Source: Entrophospora sp. SA101 (taxonomy: Eukaryota > Glomeromycota > Glomeromycetes > Entrophosporales > Entrophosporaceae). Taken from it: a stretch of DNA of 59,902 nt. The stretch's first letter is position 1. Every line of letters begins with the position of its first letter. The notes under the pieces are model-generated. The model saw nothing but the letters and a program-made list of their open reading frames with translations, had not been told where the DNA came from and did not search any database. Of this stretch, positions 1 to 11,513 are shown piece by piece. The position numbers and the translations under genes are program-made. Where the stretch lies: contig CAUDNR010000502.1 of assembly GCA_958430865.1 (NCBI GenBank), positions 1 to 59,902 on the forward strand. Direction: 5' to 3'.

Positions 1-76
<76 letters not shown>

Positions 77-77
77 C
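1..77. repeat. (CAA)n microsatellite at window edge
   Basis: An uninterrupted CAA/ACA trinucleotide run reaches the left edge of the window. In the frame starting at base 2 it reads as poly-glutamine and continues into an open frame, so it may be a polyQ tract of a truncated gene and not intergenic satellite. Confidence 0.9.
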
Positions 78-295
78 CACAACTACCGCTACAGATACCA
101 CAACCACCACAACCTGATTTCGATATAAGATTTGATTTTTATATCGATTACATTTTTTATTATGGCATTGAGCTGGATGTGGTGGATTTCATTTGGTGTT
201 CGCAATTTAACGATCTAGTCATAATCGATGACACCAACCGAATCTATATCTTAATAGACAACCTTAATATCCTCGCTTATTATTGTTTCTATTGA
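2..295 (+). CDS. Possible 3' end of a polyQ protein (partial)
   Basis: The frame from base 2 is open to a TGA at 293-295. It encodes about 25 Gln, then a Pro/Gln-rich linker, then about 60 residues rich in Asp, Ile, Tyr and Phe. No start is visible because the frame runs off the window. No domain is recognised. Poly-CAA repeats often give open frames by chance, but the non-repeat part stays open for about 70 codons in AT-rich DNA. Product unknown; the call is tentative. Confidence 0.3.
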
Positions 296-464
296 TGATT
301 CGTATCAATTATATAAAACACAATATTTATGAGTGGGAGGGGATTATATTTTTACTAAGTTTATTACACTATATGTTTTTATAAAATATGAAATTACGAT
401 TAAATTTAAGCTTTTTATGCAAAAATAAAAATGTATGTGAAAATTATGATTTAATAAACAAATA

Positions 465-1599
465 TTATTTTAACAACTTAATAACATGATCAGCAAAAAG
501 TTTATGAATTTTGGTTGTTAAATGAACAGAATCCCAAAATGCATATTTATCAGGATTTGGACAAACTATAGGTGGAGTTGCATAAAAATTTGCACAAGCA
601 TCGACGGTATTTTCTATTCCTGATTGCGTGATTTTTGTATTGTTGGGCGTTAATATTGATTTGAACCATTTCACCGTTGGGAACCTATAGATCTTCACTT
701 TTGGATTGGTTTTTTCGAAGGCATCTAATGCAATTTTTAGTTCAGAGTTGTGTAGCTTTACTACATTAGGTACTTTTGTCTTTAATTCTGGTAATTCTCG
801 GATCATCGGTGTTATTGTAAGATCTGGAAGATCTGGCACAAAATAATTGATTGCCCCGACTTTTGTATACAATGTATTAATCGATGTCATTATGGATTTA
901 ACTAACAATTTTGGATCTATTGAATAATTGCTGTTAAGGTAATCATTCCCCGCATCCCAAACCTATATCAATCGATTGATTAGTAATTAGGGCGATGGAG
1001 AGAAATAGTAATTAATTATTTATTTATACTTACTGTGAATAAAGTGGAGTCGCTCTTCTTTTTTTTACAATGTTTAAGATACTTGTCAACTTGTTGTTTT
1101 ATCCCAGGAACTAAAACATCCGAATTTCGACCTGTAAATCCTTTAATCAAATCATTACTATTATAATATTACGATAATATAACATTAATACTAATATTGA
1201 TGATAATAATAACAATAACAATAATAATGATGGTGATTTACTCTGTAGTAGCACCACCATATGCAAGGTCAACTAATTTGGCATTAGATAGTCGAGACAA
1301 ATGTTCTGGCCAAACCCATCCATTAGAAAATCTTCCGCCAATAGAAATTGGCCAAGTTTTATTTGTCAACAAGAATACATTTCCATTATCTATAATAATA
1401 ATTTGTTTTTGAAATTCGACCTATATTTTTTGAATGTGAAATTGATATTTTTACCTGAATAAGAATCACCAAACACAACAAATTTTTTAAATTTAATTTT
1501 TTTTGGTCGATAAATTGGCGATCCAATTGCTATAGGAATTATAACTAACAGCAATAACAGAATAATGATATTAATGCTATAATTATTGTTGTTTTTCAT
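465..1599 (-). CDS. GDSL-type lipase/esterase, secreted
   Basis: Four exons: 1599-1455, 1389-1242, 1157-1034 and 962-465. They join in phase to 304 aa. An N-terminal hydrophobic stretch (residues 10-26) looks like a signal peptide. Block I is FGDSYS with nucleophile Ser46. The GxND-type block reads WDAGNDYL (Asn145 in the oxyanion hole), and the C-terminal DSVH block supplies Asp283 and His286. All SGNH catalytic positions are therefore present, and the length is typical of fungal members. The family hydrolyses ester bonds in lipids or acetylated polysaccharides; the substrate here cannot be told. All introns are GT-AG. An open frame at 1197-1412 on the other strand is only its shadow. No partner genes lie nearby. 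Confidence 0.9.
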
Positions 1600-2308
1600 T
1601 TTTATATTAATATTATATAATAAAGATACGAGAAAGAAAATAACACTCTCTTTATATAGAATAGTCGCTGGTTGCGGAGCAAATAATATTTGTTATAATA
1701 AAAATTATAATTACTATTGTTAAAATCCTAAAAATTATTAAAATTATCCTTTCTCACTCTCTTGCCTTTTAATAAACTCGATAAGATTAATTAATTTATA
1801 CAAAGAAAAAATGATCACAGCCACATGCACATGTTTTTTTGTCCCGAATAGGAGATCTTTCCCAAAAAGATAACAGTATTTCCTTTTCTTCCCGTCACGT
1901 AATAATGAAATCTGTGGGCTAAATTAATATGAGGCTGGCTGGACAATAGAGAAAAAAATCTAAGCCAAATTTTATACATAATAATAGACTAACTCAAAAT
2001 TGCTTTTTCATGTTATGGTGGACATTTGTACCACAAATGATTCTTTTAGTGTCAAGTACATTTTTATTTCACACACTCGATCTCAAAGAATTCAGGTAAA
2101 AAAAAAATTATATAAATAGCCAAAACTCTACAATCGTAAAATAAAAATTAATATTAAATATCACATTTTTCAATTATCCCATTCATTATAAATAAATAAA
2201 TAACTTCACCGAATTTTTTTGTAGATTATTCATCATAAAACTTGCAAAAATTAACTCTAAAACATAAATCAAAAAAAAATTGATAAAATGGTTAATGCAA
2301 TAGAGCCT
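1600..2308. other. Gene-free AT-rich interval
   Basis: This lies upstream of the GDSL esterase, so its promoter must be at the left end. No open frame with a recognisable domain, no repeat array and no RNA gene was seen. Confidence 0.6.
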
Positions 2309-2636
2309 GAAGGAATAAAATTGAAATAAACCAGTTGGTAAAAAAAAATACATGGAAAAAATTGAATCTTGTGGAAAACCTCAATCCATTATTTGATAAA
2401 AAGATCGAGTTGGATTCAAATTTTCTTTTAGTAAAATGGTGATGGATTACTTGGCGAAGGAAAAAGAATTGCCGTCTTTATGATAAAAGGCCTCCACGAA
2501 TAAAAACGAATTTGCGGAAGAAAATGGTGGAAGTAATTCAGGAATGGGTTAATATAGTGAAGAATAAAATGTTAGGGATTAAAGATGAAGAAGATATTAA
2601 TATTAATAATAATAAAAATAGTAAAAATGTAGGATA
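2309..2636 (+). pseudogene. Degenerate open frame, unknown product
   Basis: One frame is open for about 330 nt apart from a single TGA at about 2437. Its translation is protein-like, rich in Lys, Trp and Asn, and ends in an Asn run. There is no convincing start codon and no recognised family. It may be a decayed gene or a chance frame beside the decayed minus-strand sequence that follows. Confidence 0.2.
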
Positions 2637-2639
2637 AAT

Positions 2640-3050
2640 TTGCACCAGAGTAACCAAAGAATAGATAATACTTGCCAATGACTTCCCATGCAATTGCTCT
2701 AGTGATTTTTTTTTCTTGAATGCGAATACCTTTGTCTCCACTATTGTATCACGTCTATTACAATGATCATGCAATGAATTTGATGTTATTATTCATAATA
2801 AATGATTGCATCGCCCCTGTTGTATAGAATGGGTGTTTCTGGTACAAAACTCGATTTTTCACCAATTTTTTATCCAGTTTATATTCACAAGGTGTTCCAG
2901 AAACCAATTTAATAGCAATTTCGATATCATTAATTTTTTATATCATGTATATCCACAAGGACATGTAGGTGTCAATTTCATATCAATTTCATTATCATTA
3001 GGTATACTACATTTACTATGTGTTGTAATCCAAGTTTCAGGCCACATCAA
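2640..3050 (-). pseudogene. Frameshifted coding remnant, unknown family
   Basis: Read on the minus strand, three adjacent frames give protein-like segments one after another. The first contains a TPTCPCGY motif; the second runs from KLINDIEIAIKL to QSFIMNN; the third contains HCNRRDTIVETK and QLHGKSLASII. The switches happen at stop codons without plausible introns, as expected for indel-damaged coding sequence. I do not recognise the protein family. Plus-strand frames across the same stretch are more hydrophobic and less protein-like. Confidence 0.3.
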
Positions 3051-3077
3051 AGAAAAAAAAATTCAGAAATAAAAGTA

Positions 3078-3221
3078 GTTAACAGGGAAGTGAGCGAAGC
3101 GATCTGGACATGTGTAGTATGTCGGTTAATGAAACTAGAAATAATAATAGTTATCAGGCAAGTGAGCAAAGCGAGCTGGACATGCGTAGCATGTCAGTTA
3201 ACGAAACTAGAAATAATAATA
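3078..3221 (+). repeat. Two tandem copies of a 72-bp unit
   Basis: Units at 3078-3149 and 3150-3221 match over most of their length. The unit is richer in G+C than its surroundings. In one plus frame the second unit reads as 24 codons ending in SMSVNETRNNN, and the first unit reads the same way but with a stop. It therefore looks like a coding minisatellite that has decayed. Confidence 0.7.
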
Positions 3222-3280
3222 AATTAATAAAATTTTTATATAAAATAAAACTATATTAATGTAGTATTTGGAAAAAAAAA

Positions 3281-3475
3281 AAAACAAACGCGTACACACT
3301 AATTAATTAATTATTATTATTGGCACTTGGTGTTGCACAAAGATTTGTTTTTTTCCTTGTTGACGCGATTGATTTTTTTTTTGGGAGAACAATTTATTTT
3401 TCAAAAATGACAAAACGTGAATCTTCTAAAGAAGAAGTGTTAATAACTAACCAGAGGTACAATTATTTTTTATTT
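3281..3475 (+). repeat. Dispersed repeat R1, copy 1
   Basis: This stretch shares long blocks with 15402-15620: an ACGCGTACACA-TTAATTA start, a T-rich tract with GACGCGAATTGATT-like sequence, TGACAAAACGTGA, and GTTAATAACTAACCAGAG near the end. A shorter match lies at 47813-47860. In this copy a short frame MTKRESSKEEVLITNQR begins at 3408 and ends at a possible GT donor, so the repeat may carry a 5' UTR and first exon. Confidence 0.6.
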
Positions 3476-4289
3476 GTATTTATGTTTTTATTTTAGTTTT
3501 TATAAATATTTTAATTGGAATCAAAATGTGGAGCAGAGCTTGCTGGGTATTTATAAAATTCTTATCAAGATGATAACGAATAAACGATTAGTATTTTGCT
3601 TTCCTGTTCGTAATTAATATTAATATTATTGTTATATAATTACAAGATGTCAAGGCAACATGACCGACTGTCATAGAAGAAACAATTCAAATATGCGATG
3701 TTTGATTATCGGAAATTAGCAGGCATTGAAGCATGTATGTTACCTTGAACACTTTACAGTCATTCTCATCTCTTCCTTGTGTACAAAGGCTAATCTGACC
3801 AGCTTCGCCCTATGGATATGATGATGCAACAGAATTCCAGGGGGCGCATAGCCCTGGAGCTACATCAAGACTGCATCAATCATCAATGACATCCTACTAA
3901 TCTTCACAGAACCAGACCAGAGAAGGCTGCTGGCATGCTAGCCAAAAAATTGCCTGCAACGATCCTACCTTCAGGTAAGTATGGATCTGTGACCAAGTCG
4001 CAACTCTGCAGATGAATTGTAGTGCCATGTAAACATCCAGATCCATCAAAGCAACGAGAATTTGCAACTTGTTTCAAGCACAGGAGGTTGCAATTCAGAG
4101 CAGGGTGGTGGCCCTGAAAATTGCATTTGGGCTCTGATGTTAGAAGGAAGGCTGTAAAATAAAATGGTTCGGATTTAGTTTAGTATGTTATAAATTAATC
4201 ATTCTCTGTTTCTCTTTAACTTTTATTTGACCAACTGAATTTGATACTTTTTAAATGAAGGCTCTTGCCATATAATCCACCTTAGGTTA
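3476..4289. other. Gene-free interval with unusual G+C
   Basis: The part at about 3650-4150 is less AT-rich than its neighbours and contains no open frame I can support. Its right end (4151-4205) holds a sequence that recurs at 4399-4434 and 4576-4590, where it is interrupted by an inserted element. Confidence 0.5.
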
Positions 4290-4420
4290 GTTAATAAATG
4301 ATTGTAGCTTAATGAGAGCATGCATCTTACAAGTACAAGGTGGCTGTTCAATTCTCCTATTGTGATAGTCACCATGATCACTGGCACCAAGGTGAAAGCT
4401 GTAAAATAAAATGGTTCAGG
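4290..4420 (+). mobile_element. tRNA-derived SINE-like sequence
   Basis: A tRNA-like head is visible: TAGCTTAATGAGAGCATG resembles a Pol III A box, a 7-nt loop CTTACAA sits where an anticodon loop should be, and TGTTCAATTCT resembles a B box. Pairing in the anticodon stem is imperfect and no proper acceptor stem closes, so it is not a functional tRNA. A tail containing GCTGTAAAATAAAATGGTTC follows; the same tail occurs at 4151-4170 behind a different sequence. Confidence 0.45.
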
Positions 4421-4434
4421 AATGTTATAAATTA

Positions 4435-4575
4435 TATATGAAGTTGAAACTATTTCAACCATTTTCAGATCTGGCCAAAATAGAGTTGAAATAAGGTCGA
4501 AACTGATTTTTACTATGTAGTTGCTTCAAGTCAAAACATTTCAACTTTGGGGTTTTAATTTCGACTTCATGTATA
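4435..4575. mobile_element. 141-bp MITE with 10-bp target duplication
   Basis: Imperfect terminal inverted repeats (TATATGAAGTTGAAA on the left; the reverse complement of TTTCGACTTCATGTATA on the right) bound the element. It is flanked by direct repeats TTATAAATTA at 4425-4434 and 4576-4585. A related uninterrupted sequence at 4151-4205 has a single TTATAAATTA (4188-4197), so it acts as an empty site. A 9-11 bp duplication is typical of Mutator-like elements. No transposase is encoded. Confidence 0.8.
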
Positions 4576-4585
4576 TTATAAATTA

Positions 4586-7069
4586 ATCATTTCATGTGAG
4601 GACAAAGGAATTCACATATGCGGAAAGGATTAAATAAGCTAAGTCATGTTTATTTTTTATCTATATAATTAATTATATTTAAAAAATTATCACCTTTGTA
4701 ATGGCACTAATTTCAATAATTCTGAAATGAATTGTTTGTTTCTTAGTGTTAATGATTGAATCAATCACACAAGTGATAGTCAGTTTAGATGGCTTTTTTT
4801 AAAAAAGATTTAGTTGAACTAATGTTATTTTATAATAATTATTTTTTTTTGATACATCAAACTCAGTCCAAAATCTATCATATTGATATATTTTAAAATT
4901 TCTTTTTTGATTTTAAAAAAAAATTAAAACATTTGTTTGTTTTTTTAGTGTATGATATGTTGTGTATATGTGTGTTTAAGCCAAGGCTAAGATACTCTTG
5001 TGTGTTGTGTATTGTTTTTGTATGTGTGCATTCAATGAAAATTTTATGTTGCACAAGATTTTATTTTATATAATATCATGTGATCGACGCGAGCAATAAT
5101 AACAAAACGATTCGACAACGTGCACCCAACCTCTCTAAATGCACACGCTCACGAGTGATAGTAATATGTCACAAAGGGGGTACATTTTGACGGCGACTTG
5201 CTCCTCCTTATCAACAAGCTCCTGAGCAGCAGGCAAAACAGCGACAATGTTGTCTTCGCCCACTCTAATTATTACAATAATACTAAAAAATATTATAATA
5301 ATAATAAAAATTATTAAAATGACAGTGATAATGGCGACGATAATTATGATGACAATATAATGATGAGTATTATAATTAATCAAAAAAAAACACTATAGTT
5401 GATATTACAATAGCTTGTGTTGATGAAAATAATTCATTGAGATGAATAAGTTGCAAGATTTATTGATGATAATTGTTAGTTATATTAATTCAATAAATAA
5501 TATTAAACAAAAAATTAAATTTATAATAATGAATTTTTAGCAATTTGAATCACGAATAAACGACAATAACGATAATGGTAAATTATACATTTTTATACAC
5601 TAACGAAACATTAGAACAAACTATATTATATTTAACTATATGTATGATGTGTAGTAACACATGATAATAATAATAATCAAAGTGGTAATGGTAATTTGTA
5701 TATCTTTAAGCAATTTTTTTTTTTTTACAAAATTTATAACGAGACATTAAAAACAAGTCACATTATACATATTTAATTATATATAAAATATGTAGTGTCA
5801 ACAAATGATGACAACAACAACAATAATATTAACAATCAAAATGATAATGGTAATTTGTATATCTTTAAACATTTTATTTTTTACAAAATTTGTAATGAGA
5901 TGTTAAAAACAAACCATATTATTTTAATTATGCGTGTGTGTGTGTGTATATATATATATAAACAAACAGTATGGAAATAGATGACGATGGAAACAATGAT
6001 TATATTTATAATATTGAAATATTATTTTTCAGAAAACATTTTAATATTTAAAATAAATAGGTGGTGGCTTATTGAATATTGATGATGGAGATGATATCTT
6101 TGTAAAATTACAATATTAGAATTTATAACAATTTCTGGGAGAAAAAACTGTTAGTAATATAAATAATAAAATAAAAATATCTAGATAATATTGCGGCAAA
6201 AAAATTACAATAATTCCGACAGCTGCCACAATCACAGCAACAACAATAATAACGGATAACATTCAAAGCCTCATCAATTTTGAGAATAGCAATGTAAATA
6301 ATGATATAAATTCAATAGATCAGTTTTTAGAACATTATAAACTTGACTAATTTTTTAGATAATAATTTCAATATATATTTATAACATTGATAATAAAATT
6401 GATATGAAGACCTTGAGCAATCATGTTTGCCAATTATTAGGCGTGTCAAAAAAATTCGTATCATTATTTAGAATATTTGGTACATGTTAGAGAATAATAT
6501 GGATAGTCACATTGGATGAATTGGTCAATGCATCGATTAGTATAAAAACTTGTATCAATAATAACAGTTTTTAAATACTTTGCAACCAGACAATATTTTT
6601 ATTATCGACGAAGAATATCTAATTTCTTTAATAAGCAATGATGTGACAATGTTGGTGACAATGACGATATTGATATCAACGATGATAATGATTTAATAGT
6701 AATGGAATTTTTTTTTTCATTTTAAAATTCCGGGATAAGCATTAAATAGTGTCCATAATCTGGGACCGCTGCAGAAATAGCAAAATATTTTATATTAATA
6801 TGTAGTTTTTAAAAATTTACTAAATAAAAAACACCGAGTTTCTGGCTTATCTTTTTTAAATCAAAACAAAACAAATATTATTATTATTGGCTAAAACCAT
6901 AACAGATCTTTCATTGAAAAAAGTGTATTTTTAACCGCTTTACAATCCTACCAAAAAAATAGTCAATAGTTTCAAAATTCAAATTATAATCATAAAATTA
7001 CCAGAAAAATGGACGCCCAGATTTAGTAAAGTCTAACATTTCTTATGCTTTCAAAAACTACCATGCCTC
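4586..7069. other. Long gene-free interval with diverged tandem repeats
   Basis: No supported gene is seen. Between about 5560 and 5930 three diverged tandem units recur, each with a GATAATGGTAATTTGTATAT-like block followed by a T-rich tract and ACAAAATTTATAA-like sequence. Simple AAT/GAT repeats and a (GT)n-(TA)n tract (about 5935-5960) are present. Short frames here lie in simple sequence and are not reported. Confidence 0.6.
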
Positions 7070-7169
7070 TAAAGTTGGTGTCTACAACTGATTGAAATTC
7101 TGCAACCAGTTGCAACCTAGGTTTGAAACATCACAAATTGCACCTTCTTGGTTGCAAACACCAACTTTA
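7070..7169. mobile_element. 100-bp MITE, hAT-like
   Basis: The termini TAAAGTTGGTGT and ACACCAACTTTA are perfect inverted repeats. The flanks are CATGCCTC on the left and CATGCTTC on the right, a 7-of-8 match consistent with an 8-bp target duplication of hAT type. The element is non-coding. Confidence 0.8.
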
Positions 7170-9233
7170 CATGCTTCAATAATTCTTGGTTTAAATTGCC
7201 ACTTTTGACCTGTGATAGTTTATTAACCTATTAAAATTAATAAAATAATATCATTAACAATTTATAAATAAATTCACCTCTATTATATGCAACAATTACT
7301 GTTAGTTTTTTCTGTATATAAATAAAGTCAGTAGCTACCATTGTGAATAAATTTACATTTAATAATATTACTAATGAATATAAATTTTGCAAAAGTATTC
7401 TTTTTAATTATTTTATATATTTAAATGTACGGGTTTCATAATAGGACTCCGGTTTAATTTTTGATAGTAATAGTATGCATCATAGTAAAATTCAAATTAC
7501 AAACGACTTCTAATCCCCATCTAATACCCTTGTTGTATAGTAACCACCACCAACTTTGATATATAACTTCTTTATCATATGTATCTGCTTTAAGAAAATT
7601 TAAAGCAGGTTGTTAATAAAACCGAAAATAATCTGACCTTCAAAGTCAAATTTTGCCTTTATATTCATATATGTAAAAATTTGTTTAGAGCGTCCAATCG
7701 CAAGTACAAGTAGAAATAGATGTAAATAATTATATTATTATGAACACTTATATGCAGTTTCGTTCGTATAGATATGTCTTTTGTAGTCTTTTAAATAAAT
7801 AAATAGATATTAAAATTTTTCTTTTACAATTTATTCCTACGTAAATAATAGAACTATTAGATAATGTGAGCAAGCAACAATGATACCCAATTGCCAAAAA
7901 AGGAGAAGAGAAATGTAAAGAGACATTTAATAATATTATTAAAAGCGTCAACGAATTGTGATTTAAAATCAATATTAAATAACATCACTAAATATTTACT
8001 ATAAATAAATTTTGAACATGACGCGCAATAGAATCCAGGCTTTTTTTTTGAATTTAAGATCACTCGAATTGATAGATTTGATAGATATTTAGTGAGATAC
8101 AAAAATATATGGTAATAGATAAAGAAATATTGCAATTTTTTTGAATTTTGAAAAATCTACTAAATACTTATGTCATTTTCATTTTTACGTCAATTAAAGC
8201 ATTAAACTCGCCTATTAAAAAATTCAAGTGTATTTTACAAACTTTCTTTCCAAGCTTCATGGGTTTTTTCTAGCGTTGGTTAATAATTTTTAGAGAGATT
8301 CACAAAAAACCAGTTTATAAACCAAATTATATTGAAGACAGTAATGGCAATATGTAATATTTACCTTTGTATATATTTTTATTTTATTAATCAATATTAT
8401 TTCTATATTTGGGAATGCAATAAATGATTAAATTAAAAGGTATTTACTTATTAGTGATTCTGACTTTATCAAATATTGGATTTGATAGTGATGCTATTAC
8501 ATTGCACAATTTAATACATGCCGATCTATAATTTATGTATACAAATTTACAAAAAATACAAATAACATTAATCATCATAAGAAAATAATCAATAGCCAGA
8601 ATCCTGAATCATTTTTTAATTATAGAAATTTAAAATGACAAAACGTCCCACTTTAATTGTGGAATCTTTAGGTGAAATAAAGCCACATTCACGTTATGGG
8701 CTAAATGCAAGAGAATGGTGAGTAAAAATGAGATACAACTAAATTGATTTACTACCTATATTGAGGTCTTTGAAGCATTGTAATTTAGTAATTTATAATT
8801 TATTATCATCATAATTATCATACATTTGCTTTGGTGTTATTAACTCTATTAAATCTATTATATTTAAATACAATAGTTTAAAGAAAGATAATAAATATAA
8901 CGGTTGATTTATAATGAGCAGGTATAAGGTTTTGAATAATATAATTAGAATTATTATTTTAAAATCATCAATTATCTAAAACATATTAATGGAGTATAAA
9001 TGTATTGAATTTAATACGATAATGTTTTTTTAAATTTTTTCTATTCCAAAAAAAGTAGAAGATAAAAAGAATTGTCACGCGGCCATTATTATTAAATTCT
9101 TTCTTTGTACAGTATGTTAGTTATTATTTATTTGTAAAGTATAAATTTTAAAACAATAATTTTTAATTTTAATTTTTGAATTATTGATCAAAAATTAATG
9201 TTCATAGTAAAAAATGCTTCTTTTATAAACCCG
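7170..9233. other. Gene-free interval with one short frame
   Basis: No supported gene. A 28-codon frame at 8635-8721 starts with MTKRPTLIVESLGEI and ends across a strong donor-like GTGAGT at 8718. It could be a lone first exon, but no second exon could be assigned. Its opening codons resemble the MTKR start inside repeat R1. Confidence 0.4.
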
Positions 9234-10467
9234 TCAGCTAGAATTTGAGATAAATGCCATGTAATGAGGAAAAAAAATTAGATGGTCAGTGTCCTCCTTT
9301 AACAGTGGAGATAATACTTCGCATACATACGAGCCTTCATTTATTGGATTGATGTATGCTTTGTATTTTGGTGATGCCCACACGTCAGCTCTAAAAAAAA
9401 TATTTATTAGTTTCTATTATAGTCCAAAAAAAAAAAATCAGTAAATAATTTCATTATTTACACTTAATTTTTTAATATTTTCTGGTAGTTTTAGATCCAA
9501 GATTACATAAACGACTATCGTCTCACCCTCAAATTCCGTCAACCAATTTAGAACTTTATCAGATCTTGTAATAGGTTAATAAGTTAACCTGCAAATGTTC
9601 TAGCATTTGCTTTGTTGTTCACAATCAGCATTCCAAATTCTGTGACACATTGGTAGGCGCAGGTAATGTATTCTGAAGTTTTATCTTTCCTACTGTTAAA
9701 GATGGGAACTGCAATTAGCCGCAATTCAATTTTATATGTTGCAACTAGTTGTAATTAATTGAGGAGCCATCTTTAACTGTCGTACGAAAACATCTTAGGT
9801 ACTTTTTGTTCCTCGATGGCAAATTTTTTGATTGATTTCTGGAAAACTTTGCGATCTCCTTCAAGCAAATTGTTTAAAATTAATATTAATATCCAGTATT
9901 CCGGAACATAAAGGATGATCGTATCCAAGATTTTCTACATGACATTTTGAAGTTCATTTTTTCCACATAGCCTTTTCACGTCCCATCTATAATGTTGTTA
10001 TATTTGTTATTACAGTGAATATGTAAGGATTTTTGTAAAAAAAAAACAATAATATAATTGCACAGATCGGAAAGGCTTCCATTTTTATTTATTTTTTGAA
10101 TGCCAAACTGGCAAGTAAATTTAACCTCAGTGGAATTCGCATATCATATGTATCACAAGGAGCTACTTGTAGATGGCCTATAGCGATTTCATGTACACTT
10201 CACCAATTGTGTATGCATATGTTTCAACCACTGAAGCCATTGCAAATATGCAATAGAGAAGCTAAAACATCATGTCAATATAACAATTACTAAAATTATG
10301 TGACTTACTCGTTGGTCCAAAGCATCCCCCTGGCCAAATTTGAGAAGTCTATTTCGCCGTCCGATATTTCTGGATACATTAAGTATTGTTGTGAAATTCT
10401 CCATTTCACAATCACCAGTTCGCAAACCTGATTCTATCCGCTTGTACAATGCACCTGCGATACTCAC
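9234..10467 (-). pseudogene. Decayed multi-exon gene, unknown family
   Basis: Protein-like segments follow each other on the minus strand. The first is at about 10467-10310 (contains RTGDCEMENFTTILN), then a GT-AG intron ending near 10264, then a segment with VETYAYTIGEVY that shifts frame near 10190 into one containing VAPCDTYDMRIPLRL. Further segments lie at about 9870-9780 and 9692-9590, and from about 9570 a GETIVVYVILDLKLPEN segment. A clean phase-0 intron (9461-9414) leads to the last exon (RADVWASPKYKAY...), ending at TGA 9236-9234. At least two frameshifts and an inserted MITE (9696-9776) break it. I do not recognise the family. The preserved splice sites suggest recent death. Confidence 0.45.
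9696..9776. mobile_element. 81-bp MITE inside a decayed coding exon
   Basis: Perfect TTAAAGATGG/CCATCTTTAA ends enclose a short AT-rich core that is itself partly inverted. The flanks carry CTG on each side (9693-9695 and 9777-9779), a 3-bp duplication of the CWG type reported for PIF/Harbinger elements. The minus-strand reading frame of the decayed gene can be followed on both sides of the insertion. Confidence 0.65.
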
Positions 10468-10529
10468 GCCAGATTATATGAAATGTAGGTTTCAATTAAA
10501 GAATAGAAAGGTATTATTTTTTGCATAAC

Positions 10530-11513
10530 ATGTATCAACCGACATCTTGTATTGCGTAAACAATGTAAATGTCAATCGTTACTATTACAATATTTATTGT
10601 TACATTATTATTGTCAAAACTAATTTTTATTGGCTGATCCAAATTTGGAAAGCATTTTTTTAAAATTTCCACAAACGAGAATATTAATGTCAAAAAAATA
10701 GCTTTTACTAATAATGATGTACAACAACAAAGTGTTCACTCAGTTCAAAAAGTAACTTCTACTAATGATGTATGACGAAACTTTTGACTTTAGTCATTGA
10801 CGTAACTAAAGTATTGACTAAAGGTAGTTTCTCACCAGGGCCATTTTGACAGTAAAAACACTTGACGTGAATTAAAATGCATTATACAAGTAAAAACGCT
10901 CGATATAATGGTAATTTGGGATCTGAGGTAAAGGCTCCACAAGTTTTTGGTCATTTTAATTGATCCAAAACATCAGAGCAAGACGAAGACCTAATGGTAG
11001 GCAGCGGTAGACACCACGAAAAAACATCTAAAGCGAAACACAATTTCCTTTCAGTTAAGTAACTGCTCCGCTCAACCCTGACGTTTTGAACAAAATAGAT
11101 AATTTTTTGCTTGTCAAATAAATATTTTTGTTCAAATTTCAATTTTAACAAATTAATTTCGAGCCAGCGTACTAAAAAAAAAGAAAAAAACGACTTCATC
11201 ACAAAGTTTTACCTTTTGATTGTGACCCCAGCAATTCAGTTTACTAAAGTTGAGCAACAAAATGTTTAGAAAATTCGTGATTTTGTTACCGTAACTGCAC
11301 TGGATTTACCGTTTCAAGTCTTCTTTATATATAACAGAATGTTTCCCGTGCATTCAAATTTGGGTAAAATTGTTAGGAAGCATTAAAAAAAAAAGAAATA
11401 TTACACAAAATATAAAAATCTACATAAAAATTACGACATTTAGAAAGGAACCGTATGTAACACGGCAACTTTCATTAAACACCCAAGTCGAATTTTATAT
11501 TTTATATTTTGTA
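10530..11513. other. Interval upstream of the kinase
   Basis: It contains a minus frame at 11202-10951 with no recognisable domain and weak start context, which I do not call. The kinase promoter must lie at the right end. No repeat array was seen. Confidence 0.5.

Noticed and set aside
2538..2774. 78-codon minus-strand frame as a gene
   Set aside because: Its hydrophobic C-terminal half comes from AAT/GAA simple sequence; only the N-terminal part belongs to a decayed coding remnant, reported as such.
4310..4380. A functional tRNA gene (anticodon loop CTTACAA)
   Set aside because: Acceptor and D stems do not pair properly; better explained as a tRNA-derived SINE.
10951..11202. 83-codon minus-strand frame before the kinase
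   Set aside because: Low-complexity Phe/Lys/Leu composition, no recognised domain.
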